The notes under the pieces are model-generated. The model saw only the letters and a program-made list of their open reading frames with translations, did not search any database and was not told the DNA's origin. From NCBI GenBank assembly GCA_041395445.1, contig JAWLAO010000004.1:62001-126000 (forward strand): 64,000 nucleotides of DNA, given 5' to 3'. The translations under genes and the position numbers were made by a program. Every line of letters starts with the position of its first letter. Position 1 is the first letter of the stretch. Source of the DNA: Gammaproteobacteria bacterium (lineage in GTDB: Bacteria > Pseudomonadota > Gammaproteobacteria > Xanthomonadales > Marinicellaceae). Positions 8,575 through 18,020 of this stretch are shown here, piece by piece.

Positions 8575-9489
8575 ATGAATATCAAAGTAATCATAGAAAA
8601 TCTCTACGATAAAATTAAGATCATTGAGGACAATGGTCAGTTAGCCAATTACATACCGGAACTAACCAGAGTCAATTCCGAAAGTTTTGGAATTCATATT
8701 TCTACAGTTGAAGGACTGAATTACGGTGTTGGAAATTGTTTTGATCAGTTTTCAATTCAAAGTATTGTCAAAGTGCTTTCTCTTATTATGGCGTATCGAA
8801 TTTTGGGTGAAGATTTATGGAAAAGAGTCAAAGTAGAACCGTCAGGAACAGCATTTAATTCGTTGGTTCAGCTGGAAGTTGAAAATGGCATTCCCAGAAA
8901 CCCTTTTATCAATGCCGGTGCTTTGGTGATTGCTGATATTCTGCTTACTCACTTAGATAATCCCGAAAAAGACTTTTTGGATTTTGTTAAAAACCTTTCT
9001 CACAGCAGAGAAATAAGCTACTCAAGCCATATTGCCGAATCGGAAAAAAAAGCCGGATATCGCAATGCCGCATTATGTAATTTGATAAAATCCTTTGGAA
9101 ACATTGAAAACGATCCGGCTGATGTTTTGGATTTCTATTTTAACCTTTGCTCGTTGGAAATGAGCTGTGAAGAGCTTTCCAATCTGTTTTTGTTTCTTGC
9201 CAATGATGGTTTTACTTTTAAAGAAAACACACAAATACTCACCAGAAGTCAAACTAAAAGAATCAATGCACTGATGCAAACTTGCGGATTTTATGATGAA
9301 TCCGGTGAGTTTGCTTTCAAAGTCGGACTTCCCGGCAAAAGTGGTGTTGGCGGGGGCATCGTCGCGGTTCATCCAAAGCAATATGCAATCGCCGTCTGGA
9401 GTCCGAAACTCAATCCCAAAGGCAACTCGTACAAAGGCATGAGGTTTCTGGAAGAGTTTACGACTGAAACCGAGTTGTCGATTTTTTAA
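8575..9489 (+). CDS. glsA: Glutaminase A
   Basis: Hydrolyses L-glutamine to glutamate and ammonia in the cytoplasm. The serine-dependent beta-lactamase-like fold is shown by the S-x-x-K motif (Ser63-Ile-Val-Lys66 in FSIQSIVKV), the N-P-F-I-N-A-G-A segment (about residues 107-114) and the late GKSGVGGGIVAVHP motif. At 304 residues it matches the bacterial short glutaminases. It stands alone: the glyoxalase gene upstream points away and the next gene is 33 bp downstream. There is no evident Shine-Dalgarno sequence before the ATG. Confidence 0.93.
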   Translation: MNIKVIIENLYDKIKIIEDNGQLANYIPELTRVNSESFGIHISTVEGLNYGVGNCFDQFSIQSIVKVLSLIMAYRILGEDLWKRVKVEPSGTAFNSLVQLEVENGIPRNPFINAGALVIADILLTHLDNPEKDFLDFVKNLSHSREISYSSHIAESEKKAGYRNAALCNLIKSFGNIENDPADVLDFYFNLCSLEMSCEELSNLFLFLANDGFTFKENTQILTRSQTKRINALMQTCGFYDESGEFAFKVGLPGKSGVGGGIVAVHPKQYAIAVWSPKLNPKGNSYKGMRFLEEFTTETELSIF

Positions 9490-9522
9490 ATAGTATCAAA
9501 AACTAACATCACCGAGGGATAG

Positions 9523-9993
9523 ATGAGAAAAATATTAATTTTTGGAAACTCAGGTTCTGGCAAATCGACTCTTGCAAAACAATTATCAACTGATGAGGGA
9601 TTGGCTCATTTGGATTTGGATACAATAGCTTGGTTACCAAGCATCCCACCAGAACGAGAATCACTGTCCGTTTCTAAAGGAAAAATTGTGCAATTTGTGC
9701 AAGAAAATGATAAATGGGTAATCGAGGGTTGTTACAGCGATTTGCTGAAGCTGGCTTCTCCTTTCGCGAATGAAATGATATTTCTCAATCTCAGCGTTGA
9801 AAAGTGTATTGAGCATTGCCGATATAGACCGTGGGAACCACACAAATATAAATCAAAACAGGAACAAGATAAGAATCTCGAAATGCTGATAGATTGGATT
9901 CGCAAATATCCGGTTAGAACAGATGAGTTCTCATTATTGGCACACCAAAAATTGTTTGATGAATTTAAAAGGAAGAAAACCATTCGAAGTTAG
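9523..9993 (+). CDS. P-loop kinase-like protein (topology-modulation/shikimate kinase-like)
   Basis: Small cytoplasmic P-loop NTPase of 156 residues. It begins with a Walker A motif GNSGSGKSTLAKQL (about residues 8-21) followed by DLDTIAW, as in the FlaR/topology-modulation and adenylate-kinase-like group. A LID-like basic segment (CRYRPWEPHKYKSKQEQD) lies around 107-124. The substrate is not evident. It sits 33 bp after glsA with a GAGGGATAG ribosome-binding site and may be co-transcribed with it. Confidence 0.6.
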   Translation: MRKILIFGNSGSGKSTLAKQLSTDEGLAHLDLDTIAWLPSIPPERESLSVSKGKIVQFVQENDKWVIEGCYSDLLKLASPFANEMIFLNLSVEKCIEHCRYRPWEPHKYKSKQEQDKNLEMLIDWIRKYPVRTDEFSLLAHQKLFDEFKRKKTIRS

Positions 9994-10078
9994 GTATGGG
10001 TGTTTTATTAAAATAGAACATGGAGCAAAATAACTTTTTGATGATACAATAATCGCCTTTGTATTTATTCGGGACACT

Positions 10079-12130
10079 ATGTACAAACTTCAATCATACG
10101 CCAAAGGTCAATGGCATACAGCATCTGATGGTTTTGGTTCTTGCTTCAACGCGGTCACAGGCGAAGAAATTTCACAAATTTCATCTCAAGGTTTGGATTT
10201 CTCAGGAATGCTGGATTTCGCCAAAGAGAAAGGTGGAAAAACGTTACGAAACATGACTTTTCATGAAAGAGCCTTGATGTTGAAAGAGTTGGCACTCTAT
10301 CTTCTGAACCGTAAAAAGGAGTTTTATCAGCTATCATATCTTACCGGAGCGACCAAACTGGACTCGTGGATTGATATTGAAGGCGGAATTGGGACGTTAT
10401 TTGTTTATTCGGGAAAAGGTCGCAGAGAGTTTCCTGATCATAATGTATTTGTTGATGGGAATCATGAAGTTTTATCGCCAAGTGACCAATTTATCGGGCA
10501 ACACATTTGCACTTCTTTGCAAGGTGTCGCCGTTCATATCAATGCGTTTAACTTTCCTTGTTGGGGAATGTTGGAAAAACTGGCTCCGACTTTGCTAGCC
10601 GGTGTTCCGGCGATTGTTAAGCCGGCTTCCAATACCGCATTTCTAACCGAAAAAATGTTCCATGCCATAATTGAGTCAGGAATTCTGCCCGAAGGAGCGA
10701 TTCAACTGGTTTGTGGTTCGACCGGAAATTTACTGGATTTATTGGACTGTCAAGACTCTGTCGCTTTCACAGGTTCAGCCAGCACCGGACAATATTTAAA
10801 ATCCAACCAAAATATCATGCAAAATTCGGTGCGATTCACTATGGAAGCGGATTCGCTGAACTGTTCAATTCTGACTCCTGATGCCACACCGGACACTCCT
10901 GAATTTGAGTTCTACGTGAAAGAAATCGTTAAGGAAATGACCGTCAAATGCGGTCAAAAATGTACGGCGATTCGTCGCGCTATTGTTCCGCGTGAACTCA
11001 TGGCTCCTGTTGCTGATGCCGTCTCAGCCCGACTGCAAAAGATTGCTATCGGAAATCCTCAGTCGGAAGATGTGCGTATGGGTTCACTTGCCAGCGAGAG
11101 CCAACGAAAAGAAGTTCGTGAAAGAGTCGCAGAGTTATCAAAATATGCTCAGATGATTTATGGCAATCCTGACCAAATCAACACCATTGATGCAGACTCT
11201 GAAAATGGTGCGTTTATTTCTCCAATTTTATTAGCTTGTGAAAATCCATTTGAAAACACTCAGGTTCATGACATTGAGGCTTTTGGTCCTGTGAGTACGC
11301 TAATGCCTTATGACTCACTCCAAGACGCAGCAAAACTTGCAAATTTAGGTCAAGGTTCACTCGTTGGGTCTATTTTTGGTAATGATGACGATAATGTCAG
11401 TCAATTGGTCATGCAAACAGCTTGCTATCATGGTCGCATGGTGCTTATCAATCGTGATAATGGCAAAGCATCAACCGGACATGGTTCACCTCTTCCACAC
11501 TTGGTTCATGGTGGTCCGGGACGAGCCGGCGGTGGTGAAGAAATGGGCGGTAAACGGGGTGTTATGCATTACATGCAACGCACGGCTTTGCAAGGCACAC
11601 CGTCAACAATTAGCAAAATTTGTAACAAATACATTGGCAATGCCAAACAAACCCAACCACCCAATCACCCGTTTCGACTGTATTTTGAAGAGTTGGAAAT
11701 CGGTCATACTTTGATTTCAGAAACTCGCACCATTACTTTGGAAGACATCGAGAATTTTGCCGATTTGAGCGGAGATAAGTTCTATGCGCACATGGATGAG
11801 GAGTCAGCTGCTGCTAATCCGTTTTTTGATGGACGAGTGGCTCATGGTTATTTTATTGTTTCCATGGCTGCCGGATTATTCGTCGAACCGGCACCGGGTC
11901 CTGTTCTTGCTAATTACGGAATTGATGAATTGCGATTTACTGAGCCGGTATATCCCGGAGATGATTTGACTGTTCGTTTGACTTGCAAACAAAAATCCTA
12001 TCGTCGTGGTAAAGGTTATGGCGAGGTTCGTTGGGATATTGCCATAACCAATCAGGACGATGTGATTGTTGCACAATATGATATTTTGACTATGGTTGCT
12101 TCAAAATACGAAGAGTTTAACGATGATTAG
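10079..12130 (+). CDS. paaZ: Bifunctional aldehyde dehydrogenase/enoyl-CoA hydratase PaaZ
   Basis: In phenylacetate catabolism PaaZ opens the oxepin-CoA ring (MaoC-type hydratase) and oxidises the resulting aldehyde (NADP-dependent ALDH). Residues 1 to about 515 are the ALDH part, with Glu256 (TMEADS) and the nucleophile Cys295 (CGQKCTAIRR), the same numbers as in E. coli PaaZ. Residues about 530-683 are the MaoC hot-dog domain, with the Asp566/His571 pair in SGDKFYAHMDEES. Length of 683 residues is normal. No other paa genes are in the window; instead it starts a run of overlapping lipid-related genes. The acyltransferase start overlaps its stop by 8 bp. Confidence 0.93.
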   Translation: MYKLQSYAKGQWHTASDGFGSCFNAVTGEEISQISSQGLDFSGMLDFAKEKGGKTLRNMTFHERALMLKELALYLLNRKKEFYQLSYLTGATKLDSWIDIEGGIGTLFVYSGKGRREFPDHNVFVDGNHEVLSPSDQFIGQHICTSLQGVAVHINAFNFPCWGMLEKLAPTLLAGVPAIVKPASNTAFLTEKMFHAIIESGILPEGAIQLVCGSTGNLLDLLDCQDSVAFTGSASTGQYLKSNQNIMQNSVRFTMEADSLNCSILTPDATPDTPEFEFYVKEIVKEMTVKCGQKCTAIRRAIVPRELMAPVADAVSARLQKIAIGNPQSEDVRMGSLASESQRKEVRERVAELSKYAQMIYGNPDQINTIDADSENGAFISPILLACENPFENTQVHDIEAFGPVSTLMPYDSLQDAAKLANLGQGSLVGSIFGNDDDNVSQLVMQTACYHGRMVLINRDNGKASTGHGSPLPHLVHGGPGRAGGGEEMGGKRGVMHYMQRTALQGTPSTISKICNKYIGNAKQTQPPNHPFRLYFEELEIGHTLISETRTITLEDIENFADLSGDKFYAHMDEESAAANPFFDGRVAHGYFIVSMAAGLFVEPAPGPVLANYGIDELRFTEPVYPGDDLTVRLTCKQKSYRRGKGYGEVRWDIAITNQDDVIVAQYDILTMVASKYEEFNDD

Positions 12131-12683
12131 AAGATTCTTACTTTGGGTTTTAAAGATTTTCCGCTGGAAAGTGGTAATTAATTTGCCGGATGCGAAACGC
12201 TATGTGGTTATTGCTGCTCCTCATACCAGTAATTGGGATTTTCCTTTAGGTCTTTGCTATATTTTGGGAGCAGGAATTCCATTTCGGTATATGGGCAAGG
12301 ATTCGCTGTTCAAATGGCCACAAAAGTATCTGTTTAAATGGTTTGGAGGCTTTCCTGTCGATCGTAATAACAAAACCAAGCTCACTACTCGCATGGCGAA
12401 TTTTATTAACTCACAAGATAAAATTGCGTTAGCTTTAGCTCCAGAGGGTACTCGTTCCAAGCTCGAATATTGGCGTACCGGCTTTTACTATATCGCTTTA
12501 GAAGCTAATGTGCCAATTGCAATGGCAGCTTTAAATTATGGAAAAAGAGAACTGGGGATTATGGAATCATTCATACCAACCGGAGATATCAACGCTGACA
12601 TGAAAATCATCCAAAACTTTTACAAAGACATTAAAGGTAAATATCCGGAGAAACAAAGTCCGGTTAAAATCAAACCCCAATGA
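12123..12683 (+). CDS. Lysophospholipid acyltransferase family protein (PlsC-like)
   Basis: Membrane-associated acyltransferase of 186 residues. The H-x4-D catalytic motif is in APHTSNWDFPLG and the substrate-binding motif in PEGTRSK, with a conserved GGFPVDR between them. These define the PlsC/LPLAT superfamily; the acyl donor and acceptor cannot be told. The ATG at 12123 overlaps the paaZ stop by 8 bp; an upstream in-frame alternative at 12096 would lie inside paaZ and add nine residues unlike the family. The next gene starts in its stop codon (ATGA), so translation is probably coupled. Confidence 0.85.
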   Translation: MIRRFLLWVLKIFRWKVVINLPDAKRYVVIAAPHTSNWDFPLGLCYILGAGIPFRYMGKDSLFKWPQKYLFKWFGGFPVDRNNKTKLTTRMANFINSQDKIALALAPEGTRSKLEYWRTGFYYIALEANVPIAMAALNYGKRELGIMESFIPTGDINADMKIIQNFYKDIKGKYPEKQSPVKIKPQ

Positions 12684-13228
12684 TTTTTGTTCACAAATAT
12701 CAGTTTTCAGATCATATAAAATCTCATTCCAAAGAAATTCTTAAACTGAATTTATCGAAATATCTGAATCGAGACATCAATGAAATAAAAATTGAGTTTA
12801 ACGAAAATGGCAAACCATATACAGATGGTTTATATTTTTCGCAGTCTCACAGCCAAAGTCAACTGGTTCAGGTATTCTCTCAAGAAGCTGAAATTGGTGT
12901 TGATTTGGAACAAATAAATTCACAGAGAAAATATCTGCAACTGGCAAAAAGATATTTTCATCAAGACGAGTATAAACACTTGAAAAGTTTGAATCATGAG
13001 GAGTCTGCAAATTTGTTCTTTCAACTTTGGACATGCAAAGAAGCTGTCTGTAAAGCCAAAGGCGGTCGATTATGGTATTTTTTGGCGGACAAATATTTGA
13101 CTAATAAAAATTTACTGGTAAATTCTATTTATGGTTATCACATAAAAAGTTTTATCGAAGAAAACTATTGTTTGACCTTAGCATCAGAAACACAAATTAA
13201 GGATATAGTCTTTGTCAAAGATGAGTAA
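12680..13228 (+). CDS. 4'-phosphopantetheinyl transferase superfamily protein
   Basis: Transfers the phosphopantetheine arm of CoA to a carrier-protein serine. Landmarks of the Sfp/AcpT class are IGVDLEQINSQR (Mg-binding Asp) and FQLWTCKEAVCKAKGGRLWY (W-x-x-K-E-A). Length of 182 residues is a little short for the Sfp group. The start lies in the stop codon of the acyltransferase (ATGA) and the end overlaps the PLD gene by 8 bp. No polyketide or peptide synthetase is in the window, so the carrier protein is unknown; a lipid-related role is suggested only by the neighbours. Confidence 0.8.
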   Translation: MIFVHKYQFSDHIKSHSKEILKLNLSKYLNRDINEIKIEFNENGKPYTDGLYFSQSHSQSQLVQVFSQEAEIGVDLEQINSQRKYLQLAKRYFHQDEYKHLKSLNHEESANLFFQLWTCKEAVCKAKGGRLWYFLADKYLTNKNLLVNSIYGYHIKSFIEENYCLTLASETQIKDIVFVKDE

Positions 13229-14960
13229 ATTGATTTATATTTTTTGCCTTTTCGGTCTGTTCACAGCATGCCACCCAAGTCCTGAAGTGATACGGAAAGT
13301 CAATGAAATCACCTATAAACAAAAGGATAAAACTTTAACCTGTCCACAAGAAAATCCGGTCACCTGTGCAATAGATACTCCACTTGCAGAATTATTTGAT
13401 TCAGCAATCAAGCAAGATAAAGACTATGTGGCCTTACTGGAAAAAGGCGATGAGTCATTGCTTCTTCGTTTGCACATGATTAAGTCCGCTCAAAAACGAA
13501 TTGATATTCAAACATTTATTTGGGTGAATGATGAATCCGGGCATTTAATGCTGGCTGAATTGCTTGAAGCCGCCAAAAGAGGTGTGGAAGTCAATATTAT
13601 TGCAGACCAACTGTTTTCTATGGGAAACACTTGGTTACTATCAGAGCTTGCAACGATGCACATGAACTTCAATATGAAATTGTTCAATCCTTTATTTAAT
13701 GAAGGTCACCTATCACCCTTTGATTTTTTTAGTGCCATTGCCTGTTGTATGTACAATCTCAATCGCAGAATGCACAATAAATTATTCCTCGTTGACGGAA
13801 AATATGGCATTACCGGCGGAAGAAATTATAACGATCGTTACTTTGATTGGGACGCAACATTTAATTATCGAGACCGCGATGTCATAGCCATAGGAAATGT
13901 TGCTCAAGAAATGCAGGCATCTTTTGACGAATTCTGGGAGTCACCTTGGGTAGTACCGATAGAAAATCTTGATGATGTAGCCTATCGCATTTTGAATGAT
14001 CAAAAAAATGAAACTGATTGGGTTATTGGTGAGAGCAAAAAATCAAGAAAAATGGTGCTCAAATCTTTTGATTATACAACTATTAAAAACCTCTTTGTCG
14101 ATAGCGCAATTGTAGTCGATAGTATTGAATACTTTAGTGATTCACCGGAAAGTTTGTTCACAAGGAATAAGTCAAAAAGGGAAAACTATAAGTTGATGAG
14201 TTATAAAATCAAGGATTTGATACTTTCAGCCAAAGATAAGATTTTATTTCAAACACCCTATTTGGTTCTAAGTAAAAAAGCCTATCGTTCATTGAAGTCA
14301 TTGAGAAAAAAGAATCCTGATATTAATATCACAGTTTCAACAAACAGCCTCTCTTCAACGGATGCTTTTTACGTCTATGCGATTTCCTTTAAACACAAGA
14401 AGAAATATCTGAAAAAACTAGGATTGAATATTTTTGAATATAAACAAAATCCTAAACATAAACTTGAAATGTTTGGGAATATTGCCGAAAACCCTCAAAC
14501 TCGTTTTGGAATGCATGCAAAGACCATCATCATTGACGATGACGTGTCTATGATTGGTACGCATAATTTCGATCATCGCTCTGATGTTTTAAATACCGAA
14601 TCCGGACTCATTATTCACTCAAAAGAATTGGTTATAGAACTCAGAAAATATATCGAAGAAGATATGAAGCCTGAGAATGCCTGGGTGATTGCTCCGAATA
14701 AAAAAATACCGGTTCTCAGCTTTTTCAGTGGAATTATTGCTACTGTTTCACGTTCGCTTCCGGTGCTTGATATTTGGCCTTTCCGTTATTCCAGCAGTTT
14801 TGAATTGAAAGAAGGAATGCCCCCGGTTGGCATCAATCATCCGGATTTTTACAATAATTATGAAAATGTTGGCAGTTTTCCTGATGTAAATTTGTCATCC
14901 AAGCAAATCCAAACGATAATTATAAGTGCATTTGCAGGTTTTGCTGAGCCGGTAATGTAA
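13221..14960 (+). CDS. Phospholipase D-like lipoprotein with two HKD motifs (cardiolipin synthase-like)
   Basis: Predicted lipoprotein of 579 residues with lipobox FTAC near residue 17. Two PLD catalytic motifs are present: HNKLFLVDGKYGITGGRNYN in the first half and HAKTIIIDDDVSMIGTHNFD in the second, the arrangement of phospholipase D and cardiolipin synthase family enzymes. Lipoprotein members of this type are known in Xanthomonadales-like genomes. The ATG at 13221 overlaps the upstream stop by 8 bp and is preferred to the TTG at 13212. Its place after an acyltransferase and a PPTase suggests envelope lipid remodelling, which is an inference. Confidence 0.82.
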   Translation: MSKLIYIFCLFGLFTACHPSPEVIRKVNEITYKQKDKTLTCPQENPVTCAIDTPLAELFDSAIKQDKDYVALLEKGDESLLLRLHMIKSAQKRIDIQTFIWVNDESGHLMLAELLEAAKRGVEVNIIADQLFSMGNTWLLSELATMHMNFNMKLFNPLFNEGHLSPFDFFSAIACCMYNLNRRMHNKLFLVDGKYGITGGRNYNDRYFDWDATFNYRDRDVIAIGNVAQEMQASFDEFWESPWVVPIENLDDVAYRILNDQKNETDWVIGESKKSRKMVLKSFDYTTIKNLFVDSAIVVDSIEYFSDSPESLFTRNKSKRENYKLMSYKIKDLILSAKDKILFQTPYLVLSKKAYRSLKSLRKKNPDINITVSTNSLSSTDAFYVYAISFKHKKKYLKKLGLNIFEYKQNPKHKLEMFGNIAENPQTRFGMHAKTIIIDDDVSMIGTHNFDHRSDVLNTESGLIIHSKELVIELRKYIEEDMKPENAWVIAPNKKIPVLSFFSGIIATVSRSLPVLDIWPFRYSSSFELKEGMPPVGINHPDFYNNYENVGSFPDVNLSSKQIQTIIISAFAGFAEPVM

Positions 14961-14990
14961 TTGTCATAAAGATATGAGAAATAAGCAAAA

Positions 14991-16319
14991 ATGAAGAAAT
15001 ACATACTGATATTTATAGCCGTAGTTATTCTATTGTCGATTTATCCGATATGGAGATATTTTTCGAATGCAAAAATCTTTGCTAATACTGTTCTCAATTA
15101 CGCTTCTAATCTTGGACAATGGACAAACAGTGGTATTAGTACGAGTTTAAACGGCAAAATTACTATCAGAAATCCCGTCTTCACTCCTAATGAATACTCT
15201 CAGGGAATGCAGGCAGAGAGTATGGTTATCACAGCTCAACCTATGTTTTTACTCAAAAACAGCAAATCCGATTTACAAGATATGCTTCCTGAAAACCTAA
15301 CCGTTGCGATTAACGGCATACAACTCAATGATAATTCCGATGATTTATTTCATTCACTCAGACAGTCGGCATTATGGAAACTTCAGGTCGGTTTTGCAGG
15401 TAGTTTTGGCTGTTCCAAAGACTCGACCACAGAATTTGATGAAAAGAGCTGGAATCAAATTATTAGCACAAATCAGGTTTACAATTTTGATTTATATTAC
15501 TCACGCCAGAATAACGGAAGTATTGATACCGACATCACTCTTGATGCTGAAAATATGTTCACTTCAACCTGGTCCGGAAACTTGAAATCCGGTTTCAATG
15601 ATAAACAAATTGTGATTCGGGATTTACTGGTTGATAAACTCTACTATTATTATCTTGATTATGGGTTTAACAAAGTCAAGAACGATGCTTGCGCAGCGAA
15701 CTATAAAGGTTCTTACGCAGCCTACCGTTCCAAGGCGGAAAACAACATTCAAGAGTATTTGAGAACCAGCTATCTCAAAGAGCTTCCAAAAGAATTTATG
15801 CTGTGGTTCCACAAATCTCTTCAGTCGGATGTTGAGTACAACGCTATTTTTGAATTTGCAGAGCGTCAGTATCTCAATAAATTTTTTGATATGACACAAG
15901 TGGATTTTTTATCTCAGGTTAAAACTGAAATCGGAACGACAGAAAATGACTATATGCTTGTCGAGTTAGCTGAGGTTGACTATACCAAAGTGGATACAGA
16001 AAGACTCAAACAAGAACTTGAACAAAGAGAAGAACAAAAAAGACAAGAAGAGTTGAAAAGACTCGCTGAAGAGGAAAACAAAATGAAACCGGTTGTACAT
16101 ACAATCGGCGGAGCCAAATCAACAAAAGTTCCTCTGAACAATATTTCCTCTGCGATTGGTAAAAGAGTTCGTATTAAAACTTGGAGAGGAAGACCAGTTA
16201 TCGGTTATTTGTTATCGGTTGAGAACAATCTGGTTGAGCTGGAATCAATTTTCCGAACCGGTCGAGCAAGAATCTCTGTGCCTCTGGACAAGGTTTCTTC
16301 GGTCGAAATTGTCCCATAG
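14991..16319 (+). CDS. Uncharacterised membrane-anchored protein with charged coiled coil
   Basis: I do not recognise the family. The protein has 442 residues. An uncleaved-looking signal anchor (about 4-24) is followed by a beta-rich periplasmic region with isolated cysteines (GCSKDS, NDACAAN). A Glu/Lys/Arg/Gln-rich helix (about 338-362) then leads to a compact basic C-terminal domain (about 378-442) with an SH3/LSm-like beta pattern (IGKRVRIKTWRGRPVIGYLL). It starts 30 bp after the PLD gene and is probably the last gene of that operon. Confidence 0.55.
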   Translation: MKKYILIFIAVVILLSIYPIWRYFSNAKIFANTVLNYASNLGQWTNSGISTSLNGKITIRNPVFTPNEYSQGMQAESMVITAQPMFLLKNSKSDLQDMLPENLTVAINGIQLNDNSDDLFHSLRQSALWKLQVGFAGSFGCSKDSTTEFDEKSWNQIISTNQVYNFDLYYSRQNNGSIDTDITLDAENMFTSTWSGNLKSGFNDKQIVIRDLLVDKLYYYYLDYGFNKVKNDACAANYKGSYAAYRSKAENNIQEYLRTSYLKELPKEFMLWFHKSLQSDVEYNAIFEFAERQYLNKFFDMTQVDFLSQVKTEIGTTENDYMLVELAEVDYTKVDTERLKQELEQREEQKRQEELKRLAEEENKMKPVVHTIGGAKSTKVPLNNISSAIGKRVRIKTWRGRPVIGYLLSVENNLVELESIFRTGRARISVPLDKVSSVEIVP

Positions 16320-16350
16320 CGTAAAGAAACTAACTTAATCTTAATCCGAA

Positions 16351-17289
16351 ATGAAACAATATATTGCACTACTTTTGTTGCTGTTAGTGACAATTGTTTT
16401 TTCATTGACTACAGGAAGTATCTCTATTCCTCCTGCAGAGATATTTTCAGAAAAGTATCACACCATCATATTTGAAATCAGAATTCCCCGAATGGCCAAT
16501 GCAATAACTGTCGGAGCTTTACTTTCTGTTTCGGGTTTAATGATTCAGAACTTAGTAAAAAATCCTCTGGCTGACCCATATATTTTGGGTGTTTCAGGCG
16601 CTTCTGCAATGGTTCAATTATTGCTCATTGCCTTTGGAATTGTATTGCCTTTCAGCCTTTTCATGCTTACAGGTTTTATGGCTACGTTATTAGCATTACT
16701 TTTGTTATTGCTCATTTCATCCAAAAAAAGTTTAAACTCAACCAATTTATTATTAAGCGGTGTAGTTTTAGCTTTTGCTTATTCAGCAATTATCAGCTTA
16801 GTTCTCACTCTCAGCCCTACGGCAACAACTAAGCCTATATTGTTTTGGTTGATGGGTGATTTGGGTTACAGTTCATTCAGTATGTTTCCGATTATTGCTC
16901 TAATCATTGGTTCACTTTGGATCTTTCGATATCACAAAGAGTTGGATTTGCTTGCAAGAGGTGAATTTTTTGCTCTGAAATGCGGCGTTAATGTAAGGAA
17001 AACCAATTTAGTTTTACTGGTTTCCGCTTCGCTTTTTACTGCAGTAGCTGTTAGTTTAGCAGGAACAATTGGTTTTGTTGGATTGGTTATTCCGCACATC
17101 AGTCGATTGATTTTTGGCAATAAACATGCAAAGCTGATTCCTGCATCCATAATTTTGGGAGCAACATTGGTTTTATTAGCCGACACCTTATCTCGTTGGC
17201 TTTTTGCTCCTACACAACTTCCTGTTGGCATATTTACGGCATTATTTGGTGTTCCTGTTTTTCTTTATTTGCTAAGGAAAAACTCATGA
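16351..17289 (+). CDS. FecCD/BtuC-family ABC transporter permease
   Basis: Inner-membrane permease for cobalamin- or siderophore-type substrates. Eight to ten hydrophobic helices are visible, with the family signature RIPRMANAITVGALLSVSG and NPLADPYILGVSGAS (about residues 48-92) and the cytoplasmic coupling segment GFVGLVIPHISRL near residue 250. The 312-residue length is slightly short. Its TGA overlaps the ATG of the ATPase gene. No periplasmic binding protein or TonB-dependent receptor is adjacent, so the substrate (B12, haem or ferric siderophore) is unresolved. Confidence 0.87.
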   Translation: MKQYIALLLLLLVTIVFSLTTGSISIPPAEIFSEKYHTIIFEIRIPRMANAITVGALLSVSGLMIQNLVKNPLADPYILGVSGASAMVQLLLIAFGIVLPFSLFMLTGFMATLLALLLLLLISSKKSLNSTNLLLSGVVLAFAYSAIISLVLTLSPTATTKPILFWLMGDLGYSSFSMFPIIALIIGSLWIFRYHKELDLLARGEFFALKCGVNVRKTNLVLLVSASLFTAVAVSLAGTIGFVGLVIPHISRLIFGNKHAKLIPASIILGATLVLLADTLSRWLFAPTQLPVGIFTALFGVPVFLYLLRKNS

Positions 17290-18020
17290 TAAAAATAAAC
17301 CAACTCAGCCTCAAAGTTGAAAATAAAACTCTGATTAAGAACCTAAACCTTCAATTGAATAAAGGTGAGTTTTGGGCAATTATTGCACGCAATGGGATTG
17401 GTAAAACCACCTTGCTGAAAACAATTGCAGGCTTTACTCCATCAGAGCCTTGGCGTGTAAAGATTAAAGGAAGAAATATCACAGAATATTCTGTTTTGGA
17501 ACGAGCTCAAAATATTTCTTATCTATCACAATTACAAGATGAAGGTTTGGATTGCACCGTTAAACAAGCTGTTTCTTATGGACGATATCCTTGGCATAAA
17601 TTCAAACTCGATAACTCTGACGAAACAAAGCTGATTAAAAAGGCATTGATGGACATGGATTTACAAGATTTACAGAATAGAAGTCTAAAAAAACTTTCCG
17701 GTGGTGAATTGAGAAAAGTCGATATTGCGACCATTTTGGCACAGAACAGTGAGATTATGATTCTGGATGAACCACTCAATCACCTGGATGTTGCCTTTCG
17801 TTATCACTTAATGAAACTGCTGAAAAATCTGTCACAAAAAAAATTAATCATAATGGTGACTCATGATATACAATATGTGAAAGAGTATTGCAGTCATGTT
17901 CTTATGATTTCAAACAAAGGAAAGGGGATTTCCGGCAAAGTTTCTGAGATTATGACTGCTGAAAATGTTAAAAACATACTGGAGATTGAGCCTGTTGGTG
18001 AAATATTTGAATCATTATGA
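17286..18020 (+). CDS. ABC transporter ATP-binding protein of FecCD system
   Basis: Cytoplasmic ATPase partner of the permease. It has Walker A (ARNGIGKTT), a Q-loop (YLSQLQ), the signature LSGGE, Walker B (IMILDEP) followed by LNHLD, and the switch histidine in MVTHD. The first Walker A glycine is replaced by Ala, an unusual but conservative change. The start is ATG 17286, inside the permease stop; the longer frame from 17196 is ruled out because it overlaps the permease. Its TGA in turn overlaps the ATG of the GspE-type gene. Confidence 0.87.
   Translation: MIKINQLSLKVENKTLIKNLNLQLNKGEFWAIIARNGIGKTTLLKTIAGFTPSEPWRVKIKGRNITEYSVLERAQNISYLSQLQDEGLDCTVKQAVSYGRYPWHKFKLDNSDETKLIKKALMDMDLQDLQNRSLKKLSGGELRKVDIATILAQNSEIMILDEPLNHLDVAFRYHLMKLLKNLSQKKLIIMVTHDIQYVKEYCSHVLMISNKGKGISGKVSEIMTAENVKNILEIEPVGEIFESL

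Noticed and set aside
12680..13228. PPTase as sign of a polyketide or peptide biosynthetic cluster
   Set aside because: No synthase modules, carrier proteins or tailoring enzymes are in the window.
17196..17285. Extended N terminus for the FecCD ATPase
   Set aside because: The extra 30 residues overlap the permease and are unlike ABC ATPases; ATG 17286 in the ATGA junction is better.
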